The notes under the pieces are model-generated. The model worked only from the letters and a program-made list of their open reading frames with translations. It had not been told where the DNA came from and did not search any database. Positions 1 through 7,604 of a stretch of DNA of 64,000 nucleotides are shown piece after piece. The stretch lies in the NCBI RefSeq assembly GCF_011682145.1, contig NZ_WHJH01000017.1, positions 1 to 64,000 on the forward strand, read 5' to 3'. The translations under genes were made by a program, and so were the position numbers. Each line of letters begins with the position of its first letter. The first letter of the stretch is position 1. Origin of the DNA: Massilia mucilaginosa. GTDB lineage: Bacteria; Pseudomonadota; Gammaproteobacteria; Burkholderiales; Burkholderiaceae_D.

Positions 1-1264
1 GCGGATCGGTGACGATCCGGCTGGTCCGACTGGGATAGGCAAATGTGTAGCGCTGCGCACCGCCGGCGTGCTCCGACAACACGGCTTGCCCGTCGCCGTT
101 GTATGCATACGTGGCAAAGCGTTTTCCGTGTTCATCGGTAATGCCGGTGAGGAGGAAGCGATCGTTGGGGGCTTCGTAGTGATACGCGCGCGATGACAGC
201 TCGGAACCGGAACGGTCGAGGTGATGCACACCAATCAGGCGGTCCATGCCTTCGATGGGTCCGTCGCCGGGTACGACAGCATGCTCATACTCGTAGCGCA
301 CACTGCCGGTGGCATTGGAGATCGACGCGATGACGTCACCCTCCCACGTGATCGCTAGGCTGCGACCGCTGGTGTCGACAATTTTGCTGAGCTGGTTTTT
401 TGCGTCGTACGTGTAATGCGTGGCTATGCCGGTGCGCGTATGAACGCTGCTGAGCCTGAAGTCATCGCCATCCCGGAGAAAACGTTCGACCGTGCCGTCC
501 GGCGTTGTCAGAATCCAGACAGTTTCATCGGGGCCCTGCACTTCCAGAGCCGTGCCTCTGTCGTGGCTGGATTTGTATGGGCCATTGCCCTGCCGCGAGA
601 ACTCAAAAAAAGTGCCGTCGCTGAGTGCGCCAATAATTCTCTGCCTGATACCGCCAAACAATGCACGCGGGGCGAAAAAGGCCCGCTCGAAGGAAAACGA
701 CCAGCCCATGCCAGCTGATTGCCCGAGTCCGTTTTCGCGCGCACTGCGGTAGATGCGCCGAACGGCCAGGGCGTCATTGGCGCCGCCGCCCAGATCGGTT
801 TCATGCTGGACTTTGGTGCCGCTGGCGAACTGGACCGGGTTTCCCGCTGTCTCTCCGCATTTCAAGGGTACAGGACGCTCCGGCCTTACCTTACGACAAA
901 CGCCCTGCGAATACGCTCGATAACCCGGTTTACAGTGCAGGATGGCATCCGCAAGCCAGACGCCGCGGCCTTCTGACGCGTACCACCGATAGGCGCACTC
1001 AAACATGTCGCGGCGCCCTGGGTATGGCCGCATTGCGGCCAGCGGCTGTCGCGCGTGGTTCCACGCAGCGTTTTTACAGGCAGTAATCGGGTCGGATGCA
1101 TAACGAGCGTCACTGTTTATTCCGCTGTAATACCACCAGCCAAGCGTTCCCTCTGGCAGGCCACTCTCTGCGCGGACACCGCCGTGAACTAAGGGCAGCA
1201 AGATCAACGCGGAACGTGCGAGATAAGTAAACGATGGAAACAGGCGTGCATTCGGCATGATCAT
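1..1264 (-). CDS. Secreted Rhs/YD-repeat protein, N-terminal part only
   Basis: An open minus-strand frame runs from an ATG at 1264 off the left edge, giving 421 visible residues without a stop. It starts with a Sec-type signal peptide (MIMPNARLFPSF, then a Leu-rich core, cleavage near HGGVRAES). A Cys-containing segment follows to about residue 145, then a DUF6531-like block (GNPVQFASGTKVQHETDL) and Rhs/YD motifs (YTYDAKNQLSKI, YAYNGDGQ). Rhs proteins form a beta-cage shell that often carries a variable C-terminal toxin; that end lies outside the window, so toxin and immunity partner are unknown. The start is supported by AGGA-type purine tracts just upstream. It has a signal peptide rather than a PAAR domain, so Sec export is likelier than type VI loading (inference). 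Confidence 0.85.
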   Translation of the reverse strand, partial: MIMPNARLFPSFTYLARSALILLPLVHGGVRAESGLPEGTLGWWYYSGINSDARYASDPITACKNAAWNHARQPLAAMRPYPGRRDMFECAYRWYASEGRGVWLADAILHCKPGYRAYSQGVCRKVRPERPVPLKCGETAGNPVQFASGTKVQHETDLGGGANDALAVRRIYRSARENGLGQSAGMGWSFSFERAFFAPRALFGGIRQRIIGALSDGTFFEFSRQGNGPYKSSHDRGTALEVQGPDETVWILTTPDGTVERFLRDGDDFRLSSVHTRTGIATHYTYDAKNQLSKIVDTSGRSLAITWEGDVIASISNATGSVRYEYEHAVVPGDGPIEGMDRLIGVHHLDRSGSELSSRAYHYEAPNDRFLLTGITDEHGKRFATYAYNGDGQAVLSEHAGGAQRYTFAYPSRTSRIVTDP

Positions 1265-1471
1265 GGTTTTCCTGTCCTCTACGAGAGAATGCCGGCGGCA
1301 TTGCCAGCAGGAAAACCAAGAATATTCATTTCAATAATTCGAACATTACCGCATCGCAAACGATTAACTGCACCGACCAGTTCCAGATCAACCTTACCCG
1401 GCCGACTACTTCAGTGCCCGACAATTTCCCCTCCGTCCGAACTTCTCCCATGCAAAACGAAAGCCGCTGAC

Positions 1472-1490
1472 ACAGCGGCTCGATCCGCCT
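1472..1490 (-). terminator. Perfect hairpin, terminator-like on the minus strand
   Basis: Arms AGCCGCTG and CAGCGGCT enclose a 3-nt loop. On the minus strand the hairpin is followed by a T-rich run (TTTCGTTTTGC). It lies in the gene-free stretch 1265-1716, so no obvious transcript ends here. Confidence 0.4.
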
Positions 1491-1583
1491 GCTCGCACCT
1501 TGCAACTGGCACGCCGCCAGGACTGCGCGATATCGCCTCGGGTAGCGCCTCGCCCCTGATCGGGCAACCCTTGTTTTTCCCAG

Positions 1584-1612
1584 TTTACGACTGTACATCC
1601 ATACAGTATATT
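1584..1612 (+). promoter_or_regulatory. Promoter with LexA (SOS) box in its spacer
   Basis: A -35-like TTTACG (1584-1589) and a -10-like TATATT (1607-1612) are 17 bp apart. The spacer contains CTGTACATCCATACAG (1591-1606), which fits the LexA consensus CTGT-N8-ACAG exactly. It lies about 105 bp upstream of the secreted-protein gene at 1717. A LexA dimer here would block RNA polymerase, so the downstream gene is predicted to be induced by DNA damage. The rest of 1265-1716 holds only the hairpin at 1472-1490 and no credible gene. Confidence 0.65.
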
Positions 1613-1716
1613 AACTCCCGGTTACATCGTTTTCCAGCTCCCACGCACAGCCCGGGGCGCCGGCGTGCGTCCATCGTTTCTTGTGTATTGAGCTCAACAA
1701 TTTTGACAGGGATGCT

Positions 1717-2178
1717 ATGAAGAAGAAACTCGCGGTTGGCGTGATGATGGTGTTGATGGCGGGCGGCCGAGCATGGGCCAGCCCCGCGGCAGCCGGCGTG
1801 GACACCGTCCTCCCACCGATCATGCACGATGAGGCATCGACATTGCACCCGGCCGGCACCGCGCCGGCGACCATTGTGGGCACGGCGTTCGGTGATCATC
1901 GGTCACTATGCGCCTCTGCGGGCCTGTTCCGACACGTTGCCGGCGGCGATCCACTGGCCAACCTGCGCGACGCGCACAAAGATCCGCAGCGCTGCAAATT
2001 ATCGATTTGCATACCCGCCTCGATCAATCTGGATGCTGTCTGCGAGCTGACGACCGCGCGCGATAGCGAAGGCCGTTACAACTGCAGAATGGTGATCAAC
2101 GATTTTCTGCGACATTGCGCGGCAAGCTGCCATAGCGGCGACTGGAGCTGGCTGGACAACTATCGCGGCCCCTATTAA
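1717..2178 (+). CDS. Secreted Cys-rich hypothetical protein, probably SOS-controlled
   Basis: 153 residues. It begins with a clear Sec signal peptide (MKKKLAVGVMMVLMAGG, cleavage after RAWA-S). The mature part has seven cysteines, most in the last 90 residues, suggesting disulfide bonding in the periplasm or outside the cell. No family was recognised. The start at 1717 is chosen over an upstream in-frame TTG because the signal peptide begins there and an AGGGA tract lies 5 nt before it. A promoter with a LexA box lies about 105 bp upstream. Its position next to an Rhs gene makes an accessory or antagonistic role conceivable, but nothing in the sequence shows it. Confidence 0.7.
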   Translation: MKKKLAVGVMMVLMAGGRAWASPAAAGVDTVLPPIMHDEASTLHPAGTAPATIVGTAFGDHRSLCASAGLFRHVAGGDPLANLRDAHKDPQRCKLSICIPASINLDAVCELTTARDSEGRYNCRMVINDFLRHCAASCHSGDWSWLDNYRGPY

Positions 2179-2249
2179 TACCCTTCCGCCCGGCGAACTA
2201 CCCATTCCTTTGCACGGTCCAATCCATTTCCCTGACTTGGAGATGGCAT

Positions 2250-2594
2250 ATGGAACAGCTGAAGGAAACCTACATCAGGGCGTGTCAGTTAGTCGTGCAA
2301 GGCAACTATCCCGATGCCTTGGAAGCATTCGTCTGGCTGCACGACAATCCGATGCCGGACGAACCCATCTCGGAAGTGTTCAGACGGGCGTGCGGCTTTC
2401 AGGCATGGGGACTATTAGGCAGGGTGTATGCGCCGGCCGCGGAAAAAATGCACGAGATCCTGTCGATAAAGATCGTTTCCATGAACAAAGGCAAGCCGGA
2501 CAAAGCGGTCGAATCCGATATTTTGGTGATGAAAGGTATTCTCGCCACCATCAACAATCCGTCGCCCGATCAGACCGCCGCACAATGCCGCTGA
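2250..2594 (+). CDS. Small helical cytoplasmic protein, unknown function
   Basis: 114 residues with no signal peptide or membrane segment. The start has a good ribosome site (TTGGAG, 7 nt before ATG). The sequence looks all-helical and TPR-like (KETYIRACQLVVQGNYPDAL resembles one helical hairpin). It follows the Cys-rich secreted protein on the same strand by 71 nt, so the two may be co-transcribed. A small soluble helical partner after a secreted protein could be an immunity or chaperone-type protein, but that is only a guess from position. Its 3' end overlaps the convergent gene at 2570 by 25 nt. Confidence 0.6.
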   Translation: MEQLKETYIRACQLVVQGNYPDALEAFVWLHDNPMPDEPISEVFRRACGFQAWGLLGRVYAPAAEKMHEILSIKIVSMNKGKPDKAVESDILVMKGILATINNPSPDQTAAQCR

Positions 2595-2938
2595 ATCCCG
2601 CCCGTGCGGCAAGCAGATACGTCGACGGTTTGTGTGCGGGGTTCTTTTTGTTCGAAGCCAATGTCGCCCCCCAGCGCGCATCGGCGCACACCGCAAGCAG
2701 CGCCTGTCAGTTGCGCGGTGTTGCCTGGGCCTTGAGCGCGACCGCCGCCGTACGCGTACAGCCGTTCCGCGCCTTGGGCAATCGCGATGCGGGCGTCGCG
2801 CTCGCCACGCATCGTGGCCAGGCGTCCGATTTCCTCAAGCGATTCTTCGGCGGACGGCGTCGCGCGCTCGGCAGCCATAGCCGGGACCGCGATTAACGGC
2901 GCGGCGCTCAGCGCAAGGAGAGCGAAAAATTGGCGCAT
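2570..2938 (-). CDS. Secreted hypothetical protein, diverged or truncated paralog of the 4104-4586 gene
   Basis: 122 residues from ATG 2938 (an in-frame TTG lies 9 nt further upstream). It has a signal peptide (MRQFFALLALSAAPLIAVPA, cleavage near AMA-A). Residues 1-75 match the neighbour at 4104-4586: both share the signal-peptide pattern, the block GERDARIAIAQG and a following GGG. After that the two proteins have nothing in common, and this copy ends inside the 3' end of the 2250 gene. About 60 bp upstream of both genes is also similar. This looks like a duplicate whose 3' half was lost or replaced; it may be non-functional. Confidence 0.5.
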   Translation of the reverse strand: MRQFFALLALSAAPLIAVPAMAAERATPSAEESLEEIGRLATMRGERDARIAIAQGAERLYAYGGGRAQGPGNTAQLTGAACGVRRCALGGDIGFEQKEPRTQTVDVSACRTGGIQRHCAAV

Positions 2939-2967
2939 ATTTGTCAATCAGCAAGTAAAAATGCATC

Positions 2968-2982
2968 GTGATATATATACAG
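2968..2982 (-). promoter_or_regulatory. LexA-half-site-like element upstream of the 2938 gene
   Basis: On the minus strand CTGTATATATATCAC lies 29 nt before ATG 2938. It matches the left half and AT core of a LexA box, but the right arm is broken. The paralog at 4586 has CTGTATGTATGTCAC at the same place. The element is conserved between the duplicates; whether LexA binds it is doubtful. Confidence 0.25.
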
Positions 2983-3082
2983 GTGCTTGGGAATTGCCAT
3001 CAAAAACTATTCGCCTGTGTAGGCTGGCATCGTCACCCCGGCGTACAGGCCGCTGATAGCGGCCTGTCCGGGAAGCAAAGGT

Positions 3083-3292
3083 TTACGCCATGCGTGTGGC
3101 CGAGTCTTCCGGCTCGAAGCCGATCTCGGTCACCAGGCCGGCTTCATCGAGGAAGAAGGTAACCCGGCCGGCGATATATTCCAGCGTAATCACCTCGCCA
3201 GGCCGCACCGTGCGGACAGGTCGGCCGATCACATCGCGCAGGGAGAGTGGCACGCTTTCCGGAAATTTCCAAGGCAAGGTGTAATGGTCCAT
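3083..3292 (-). CDS. Small peptidase-inhibitor I78-like protein
   Basis: 69 residues. ATG 3292 is preceded by GGAG at 6 nt, which decides it against longer frames. The core VRTVRPGEVITLEY followed by RVTFFLDEAGLVTEIGFEPE has the I78 inhibitor pattern (PG, aromatic Y, R-x-x-hydrophobic, LDE-x-G, V-x-x-I). Family members usually inhibit serine proteases of the elastase/subtilisin type and often carry a signal peptide and cysteines. Here both are missing, so it would act in the cytoplasm or is only structurally related. It is a single-gene unit, divergent from the lipoprotein gene 3543. The 250 bp between them hold no clear gene. Confidence 0.55.
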   Translation of the reverse strand: MDHYTLPWKFPESVPLSLRDVIGRPVRTVRPGEVITLEYIAGRVTFFLDEAGLVTEIGFEPEDSATRMA

Positions 3293-3542
3293 ATTGTTCT
3301 CCAATCGTTGACATGAGCAAGCTGCGGCAGTCGGCACGGCTGTTGAACGATCATAGCGGCGTGGCCGCGCCCGCATAGCGATCACATCAACGATCCGCAG
3401 GATCGGCCACGCCCGGTCCACAGCATCGCATTGGAGCAGCTAAATACACAATTTCCAATTAGAAATTTTGGTCAAATCATTAGCTTGAGTGCCCTGCAAC
3501 TACAAAACGGGAGCGTTAACTTCCTGATCGAGTTCAGACAAC

Positions 3543-4052
3543 ATGAAAACACTTACCTTATCGCTTGCCATGCTGGTGTTGCTGGCAGGCTGCGCGGGCG
3601 GCGTCAAAATGCCCAAGCCGACTTACCCGGCGTCGTATGACGCCAACCTGGAAGCCGATTACGCGCCATTTCTGGTGGACGGCACGGCTGAACTCAGCGG
3701 CCAGGCCTTCCTTGTCCAAAAAGGCGGCGGAACAGTCAAGGCTGCGGGTCGCGTCATCACGCTCGGCCCGGTGACAACCATCAGCCAGAACTGGTGGATG
3801 CAAGCGGGCCGCGTGTGGATCCACCGCGCTTCCCTGCCGCCATCCGAAGGCTTCACCAAGGCGCGCCCCAGCGTCACCGCGGATGCGGACGGCCGCTTCA
3901 ACTTTACCAAGTTGTCAGCCGGCTCTTACTACGTGCGTAGCGAATTGACCTGGACTGTGCCTTTCCACGGCGTTCAGGGCGGCTTGTTAACCTCGAGCGA
4001 AGATGTTGCTGCTGGCGAAACCAAGACAATCATGCTGAACGGCACGAAGTAA
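3543..4052 (+). CDS. Lipoprotein with carboxypeptidase-regulatory-like fold
   Basis: 169 residues. A lipoprotein signal peptide ends in the lipobox LAGC (Cys 17), so the protein should be anchored in the inner or outer membrane. The middle part (DADGRFNFTKLSAGSYYVR) has the pattern of a carboxypeptidase regulatory-like beta-sandwich: D-x-x-G-x-F followed by L-x-x-G-x-Y-x-V. These modules are found on cell-surface binding proteins. No enzyme motif is visible. It is convergent with the next minus gene, with a strong hairpin between them. Confidence 0.65.
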   Translation: MKTLTLSLAMLVLLAGCAGGVKMPKPTYPASYDANLEADYAPFLVDGTAELSGQAFLVQKGGGTVKAAGRVITLGPVTTISQNWWMQAGRVWIHRASLPPSEGFTKARPSVTADADGRFNFTKLSAGSYYVRSELTWTVPFHGVQGGLLTSSEDVAAGETKTIMLNGTK

Positions 4053-4057
4053 AGCGT

Positions 4058-4097
4058 GCCCGGCCGGCCCCAACGCTCCCAAAGGGGCCGGCCAGGC
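4058..4097. terminator. Strong GC hairpin between convergent genes
   Basis: Arms of 14 bp (GCCCGGCCGGCCCC and GGGGCCGGCCAGGC, one mismatch) enclose a 12-nt loop between the ends of two convergent genes. There is no T tract, so termination would need the hairpin plus Rho or simply act as a 3' stabiliser. Confidence 0.4.
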
Positions 4098-4103
4098 TGG
4101 CAC

Positions 4104-4586
4104 TCAGCGCTTGCTCAAAGCGGCAAGTGCCTCGCTCAGCTGTGCCGCTATCTCGGCGTCGATTGCCTTGCGGTAGTCCGCGCCGCGCTTTTTCCGCAAA
4201 TGCGCGTCCATCACGGCGTTGTACGCCGTGGAGTAGGCCGCCTGCCAGCGCGCCGCCTGCATGTCGCAGCCGCCGGCGCTGATGACCGCCTCGATCCCAT
4301 GTTTCTTCATGACCTGCACCGGAATCTCGGCGTGCAGCCGCAGGGGCTCGACTTCTTCCGGACGCGGCGGTGGCCCGCCGCCCACACTGAGTTGCAGCCG
4401 GTCCTTGCCTTGCGCAATCGCAATGCGCGCATCGCGCTCCCCTTCCCTGGCCCGCTTGACGACGTCCGGATCGGGCGCGGACTGGGCATCCTCAGGCTTG
4501 GGCTGCCTGGCCTGGTCCGCCGACCAGGCCAGCGTGGCCAGCCCGGATACAGCGCTCAAGGCCACGATGGCGAAAAACAGACGCAT
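4104..4586 (-). CDS. Secreted hypothetical protein (paralog of 2570-2938)
   Basis: 160 residues from ATG 4586, with a signal peptide (MRLFFAIVALSAVSGLATLA, cleavage near AWS-A). The mature protein is charged and helical, with GERDARIAIAQG shared with the paralog 1.6 kb away, and ends in a long helix (YRKAIDAEIAAQLSEALAAL). One cysteine is present. No family was recognised. The upstream 60 bp resembles that of the paralog, including a CTGTATGTATGT element, so both were copied with their control region. Confidence 0.6.
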   Translation of the reverse strand: MRLFFAIVALSAVSGLATLAWSADQARQPKPEDAQSAPDPDVVKRAREGERDARIAIAQGKDRLQLSVGGGPPPRPEEVEPLRLHAEIPVQVMKKHGIEAVISAGGCDMQAARWQAAYSTAYNAVMDAHLRKKRGADYRKAIDAEIAAQLSEALAALSKR

Positions 4587-4655
4587 GATTGTCACTCAGC
4601 AATTAAAAGTCCATAGTGACATACATACAGGCGCTTTTGGATGGCGGCGCTGGAC

Positions 4656-5399
4656 TTAACCCTTCCAGGTCCGTTTCAGCCCGGTATCGGCATGAATCCA
4701 GCCGCCGCGCGGTCCGGAACGGTAGTAGTAGCCCACCCCGCCCTGGCGGAAGCTGCGCACCAGGCCGCCGAGCACTTCGCTGTTCAGGTTGGCGATACGG
4801 ATATCGGCCGCCTTGCCTTCGATATGCAGCGACTGGCGCGCCGCCGGTACGCCCGCCTCGCGCAGCTTGTCGTTCGACTTGGAGGTGCGGTAGCCGGACA
4901 AAATCTCCAGCGGCTGAGCGATCCCGTAGCGCTCCAGGAAAGCCTGGGTGCCCCACAGGGTCTCGAACAGCTTGGGATCGATCGGCGCGGTTTCCTTGCC
5001 ATTGACGTCGCGCATCAGGTGGCACAGTTCCTGGTAGGCGGCATCGATGACCTGGCCATCCTTCCAGTACAGCACCTTGGTCTTTTCGCCGCTTTGTGGA
5101 CGAATCATCGTCAGCACGCGCGGCTTGAGCCAGAAATCGAGATCGAGTGCTTGCGCATCGAAAATGTCGGGAGGGGGCGCCAGTTCGCCCGCAGCGGACG
5201 CGGCGCCGGGTGCTGCGCTACGGGACACCGGCGCCGCGGGGACGGACTTGCCCGCTTTGCCGGCCTGGACCGGCCGCCTGGCTTTGTCGGAAGCCGACGG
5301 GGCCGCGCTGGCGCTGCCGCAGCCAATCAGCGGAACGGAAATCATGCCCATGGTGGACAGGCATAAACCTTGATGTAGAAAATCTCTGCGCGTGGCCAT
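4656..5399 (-). CDS. DUF882/YcbK-type periplasmic peptidase-like protein
   Basis: 247 residues. The N-terminus MATRRDFL is a twin-arginine signal, and the following VPLIGC fits a lipobox, so it may be a Tat-exported lipoprotein. A low-complexity Ala/Pro linker (about 30-75) leads to the DUF882 domain, related to the zinc D,D-carboxypeptidases of family M15. The motif residues are in place: SGYR (168-171), SLHIEGKAADI with His192 and Asp199, and HAD with His236. The likely role is trimming peptidoglycan peptides. It lies 68 nt downstream of the GNAT gene on the same strand. Confidence 0.8.
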   Translation of the reverse strand: MATRRDFLHQGLCLSTMGMISVPLIGCGSASAAPSASDKARRPVQAGKAGKSVPAAPVSRSAAPGAASAAGELAPPPDIFDAQALDLDFWLKPRVLTMIRPQSGEKTKVLYWKDGQVIDAAYQELCHLMRDVNGKETAPIDPKLFETLWGTQAFLERYGIAQPLEILSGYRTSKSNDKLREAGVPAARQSLHIEGKAADIRIANLNSEVLGGLVRSFRQGGVGYYYRSGPRGGWIHADTGLKRTWKG

Positions 5400-5467
5400 G
5401 ACGAATACTCAGTAAACAAGGCGCACACTATAGCGCAAGCTTGCCCTGCGCACAGGGCGCACGCGTC

Positions 5468-5995
5468 TTATTGACCGCTACAGTGACAAAAACGTTTGCC
5501 CGGGGCCGGATCGCAGGCCTCGGTCGCGTTCAACTTCTTCCAGAAGAAGTCGCATTCCAGGCCATAGCAGCTCATTTCCTTGCCCGCGAGGATGTAGCCG
5601 TTGCGCTCGTAAAACTTGCTGGCGGTGACCGTGCTGTTCAGACGCAACACGCTCACGCCCCAGGCGCGGGCCTGGGCTTCCACGCCCTGCAACAGGGCCT
5701 TGCCGACACCGCAGTACAGCGCTTCGGGCAGCACGTAGCACAGCGACAGTTTGCCGGCCTGGGTCAGCAGGGCCACCCCCACCACCACGCCGTCGCGCTC
5801 GGCGATGAGGACGTGGTTGGCCGGCGACACGAACCAGCTCGCCACATTCTGCGGCGTCTTGTTGCCCAGCCACGCCTTGAGCAGGCCGGGGTCGTTGCGA
5901 TGATCCGCCACGCAGCACTCGGAAATCGAGCGGCGCAACACATCGCACGCGGCGAACGCGTCATCAGGCCCAGCTATGCGAATCTCAATACCCAT
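5468..5995 (-). CDS. GNAT-family N-acetyltransferase with a Cys-rich tail
   Basis: 175 residues. The GNAT fold is seen from the acetyl-CoA loop region (LPEALYCGVGKALLQGVEAQA, corresponding to the R/Q-x-x-G-x-G/A signature with the first Arg replaced) and the C-terminal beta strand FYERNGYILAG. The last 15 residues (CDPAPGKRFCHCSGQ) form a small Cys cluster like a SEC-C zinc knuckle, unusual for a GNAT. The substrate cannot be told. No Shine-Dalgarno is obvious before ATG 5995. The 280 bp from 5996 to 6275 hold no gene. Confidence 0.7.
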   Translation of the reverse strand: MGIEIRIAGPDDAFAACDVLRRSISECCVADHRNDPGLLKAWLGNKTPQNVASWFVSPANHVLIAERDGVVVGVALLTQAGKLSLCYVLPEALYCGVGKALLQGVEAQARAWGVSVLRLNSTVTASKFYERNGYILAGKEMSCYGLECDFFWKKLNATEACDPAPGKRFCHCSGQ

Positions 5996-6275
5996 GTGCG
6001 ATCACAATTAATAACAAGAAGAAATAATTGTTGCCAATACTCAAGCGCAACTCACCAACTATACCAAGAACAGGCCGGATGACCTGTTGCGAATTTGCCC
6101 AATCCAATCAGCCTACCCCGACCCGCGGCCGAACCCAACGAAGAAAATCAAGGAAGCTTATGCAACACTACCCGCATGGTGTATCTAAGCATATGACAAA
6201 ACAATCCTTCCGTTTTGGCTGCGGATTTTAGACCATGCGTCTCAGTTCCTACAATAGAAAGCCGAAGAGAACACC

Positions 6276-7292
6276 ATGAAAACAACATGCAATTTGCGTA
6301 CCCGCCGCGCGATGCTGGCGCTGGCAGCCGGCCTGACCATCCTGCCGCTCGGCGCCAGCGCGGCCGACGCCCAGTTACTCAACGTGTCTTACGACGTGGC
6401 CCGCGAGCTGTACAAGGAAATCAATCCGGCCTTCATTGCGCACTACAAGAAGACCACCGGCGCCACGGTCAGCATCAACATGTCGCACGGCGGCTCGAGC
6501 AAGCAGGCGCGCTCGGTTGCGGACGGGCTCGAAGCGTCGGTGGTGACCATGAACCAGGCCAACGACATCGACATGCTGGCCGACCGCGGCGCGGTGTCGC
6601 CCGACTGGGCCAAGAAATTTCCCCACAATGCAGCACCGTTCTATTCCACGATGATTTTTTTGGTGCGTAAAGGCAACCCGAAACAGATCAAGAACTGGGA
6701 CGACCTGGCCAAGCCGGGCGTCAAAGTGGTCATTCCGAACCCGAAAACGGCGGGCAACGGCCGCTACACCTATCTGGCCGCCTGGGGCGCCACGATCAAG
6801 AAGGGCGGCACCGAAGCCCAGGCGCGCGAGCTGGTCACGCGCATCTTCAAGAACGTGCCGGTACTCGACGGCGGCGGCCGCGCGGCCACCACCACCTTTA
6901 CCCAGCGCGACATCGGCGACGCCCTGGTGACCTTCGAGAGCGAAGTGCAAATGGTGCGCACCGAATTCGGCGACAACTTCGAGGTGGTCTATCCGCCCGT
7001 CTCCATCCTGGCCGAATCGCCCGTGGCGGTGGTGGACAAGGTGGTCGACAAGCGCGGCTTGCGCAAGCAGGCCACCGCCTACCTGAACTTCCTGTACTCG
7101 GAGGCGGGCCAGACCATCGGCGCCAAGCACTTCCTGCGTCCGCGCTCGGAAGCGGTGGCCAAGAAGTTCGCCGCCAACTACAAGCCGATCTCGCTGTTCA
7201 CGGTCGACGACGTCTTCGGCGGCTGGAAAAAAGCCCAGAAAACCCACTTCGACGACGGTGGCGAGTTCGACAAAATCTACCAGGCCAAGTAA
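6276..7292 (+). CDS. sbp: Periplasmic sulfate-binding protein
   Basis: 338 residues with a signal peptide (cleavage near GASA-A, residue 29). The protein is collinear with Sbp/CysP: LLNVSYDVARELYKEIN, then HGGSSKQARSV, which provides the sulfate-binding loop, VVTMNQANDID, and the YTYLAAWG block. It delivers sulfate or thiosulfate to the CysTWA ABC importer for cysteine synthesis. The permease and ATPase genes are not adjacent, and a terminator follows directly, so it is a lone gene. A TACAAT-like -10 lies about 20 nt before the ATG. Expression is probably under CysB, but no site was resolved. Confidence 0.88.
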   Translation: MKTTCNLRTRRAMLALAAGLTILPLGASAADAQLLNVSYDVARELYKEINPAFIAHYKKTTGATVSINMSHGGSSKQARSVADGLEASVVTMNQANDIDMLADRGAVSPDWAKKFPHNAAPFYSTMIFLVRKGNPKQIKNWDDLAKPGVKVVIPNPKTAGNGRYTYLAAWGATIKKGGTEAQARELVTRIFKNVPVLDGGGRAATTTFTQRDIGDALVTFESEVQMVRTEFGDNFEVVYPPVSILAESPVAVVDKVVDKRGLRKQATAYLNFLYSEAGQTIGAKHFLRPRSEAVAKKFAANYKPISLFTVDDVFGGWKKAQKTHFDDGGEFDKIYQAK

Positions 7293-7301
7293 GCATGGCC
7301 G

Positions 7302-7333
7302 CCGCTTCCGCCACCGGCGCGGAAGCGGTTTTT
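7302..7333 (+). terminator. Rho-independent terminator after sbp
   Basis: Arms CCGCTTCCG and CGGAAGCGG enclose a 9-nt loop and are followed by five T residues, 10 nt after the sbp stop. The stretch 7334-7604 has no further gene. Confidence 0.85.
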
Positions 7334-7604
7334 CGCCCCTCCTCCTCCCCCTTCCGGTAGCATTTTCGCCACCCACATAGCATACGAGAAACTTTGCTTT
7401 CTTGAAATAATTCAGGCACTTACGTGACTTTATTAAGGTGTTTATTGCGCTCGCGCTCGTTTTGCCGCGTGCACGCTAGACATAGCCGCGCCTTTGATGC
7501 TATCGTGCCCCTATAGTAGTTGCCACATAGAATTAATCCATCCAGCAGCTGCCGCGCCTACCTGGCGCCGCCCTTGACCCAGCCTTACTGCAAAGACCCA
7601 CCAC

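Noticed and set aside
1326-1598. A 90-codon minus-strand frame left of the LexA box
   Set aside because: It runs through a strong hairpin, has no ribosome site and no recognisable sequence.
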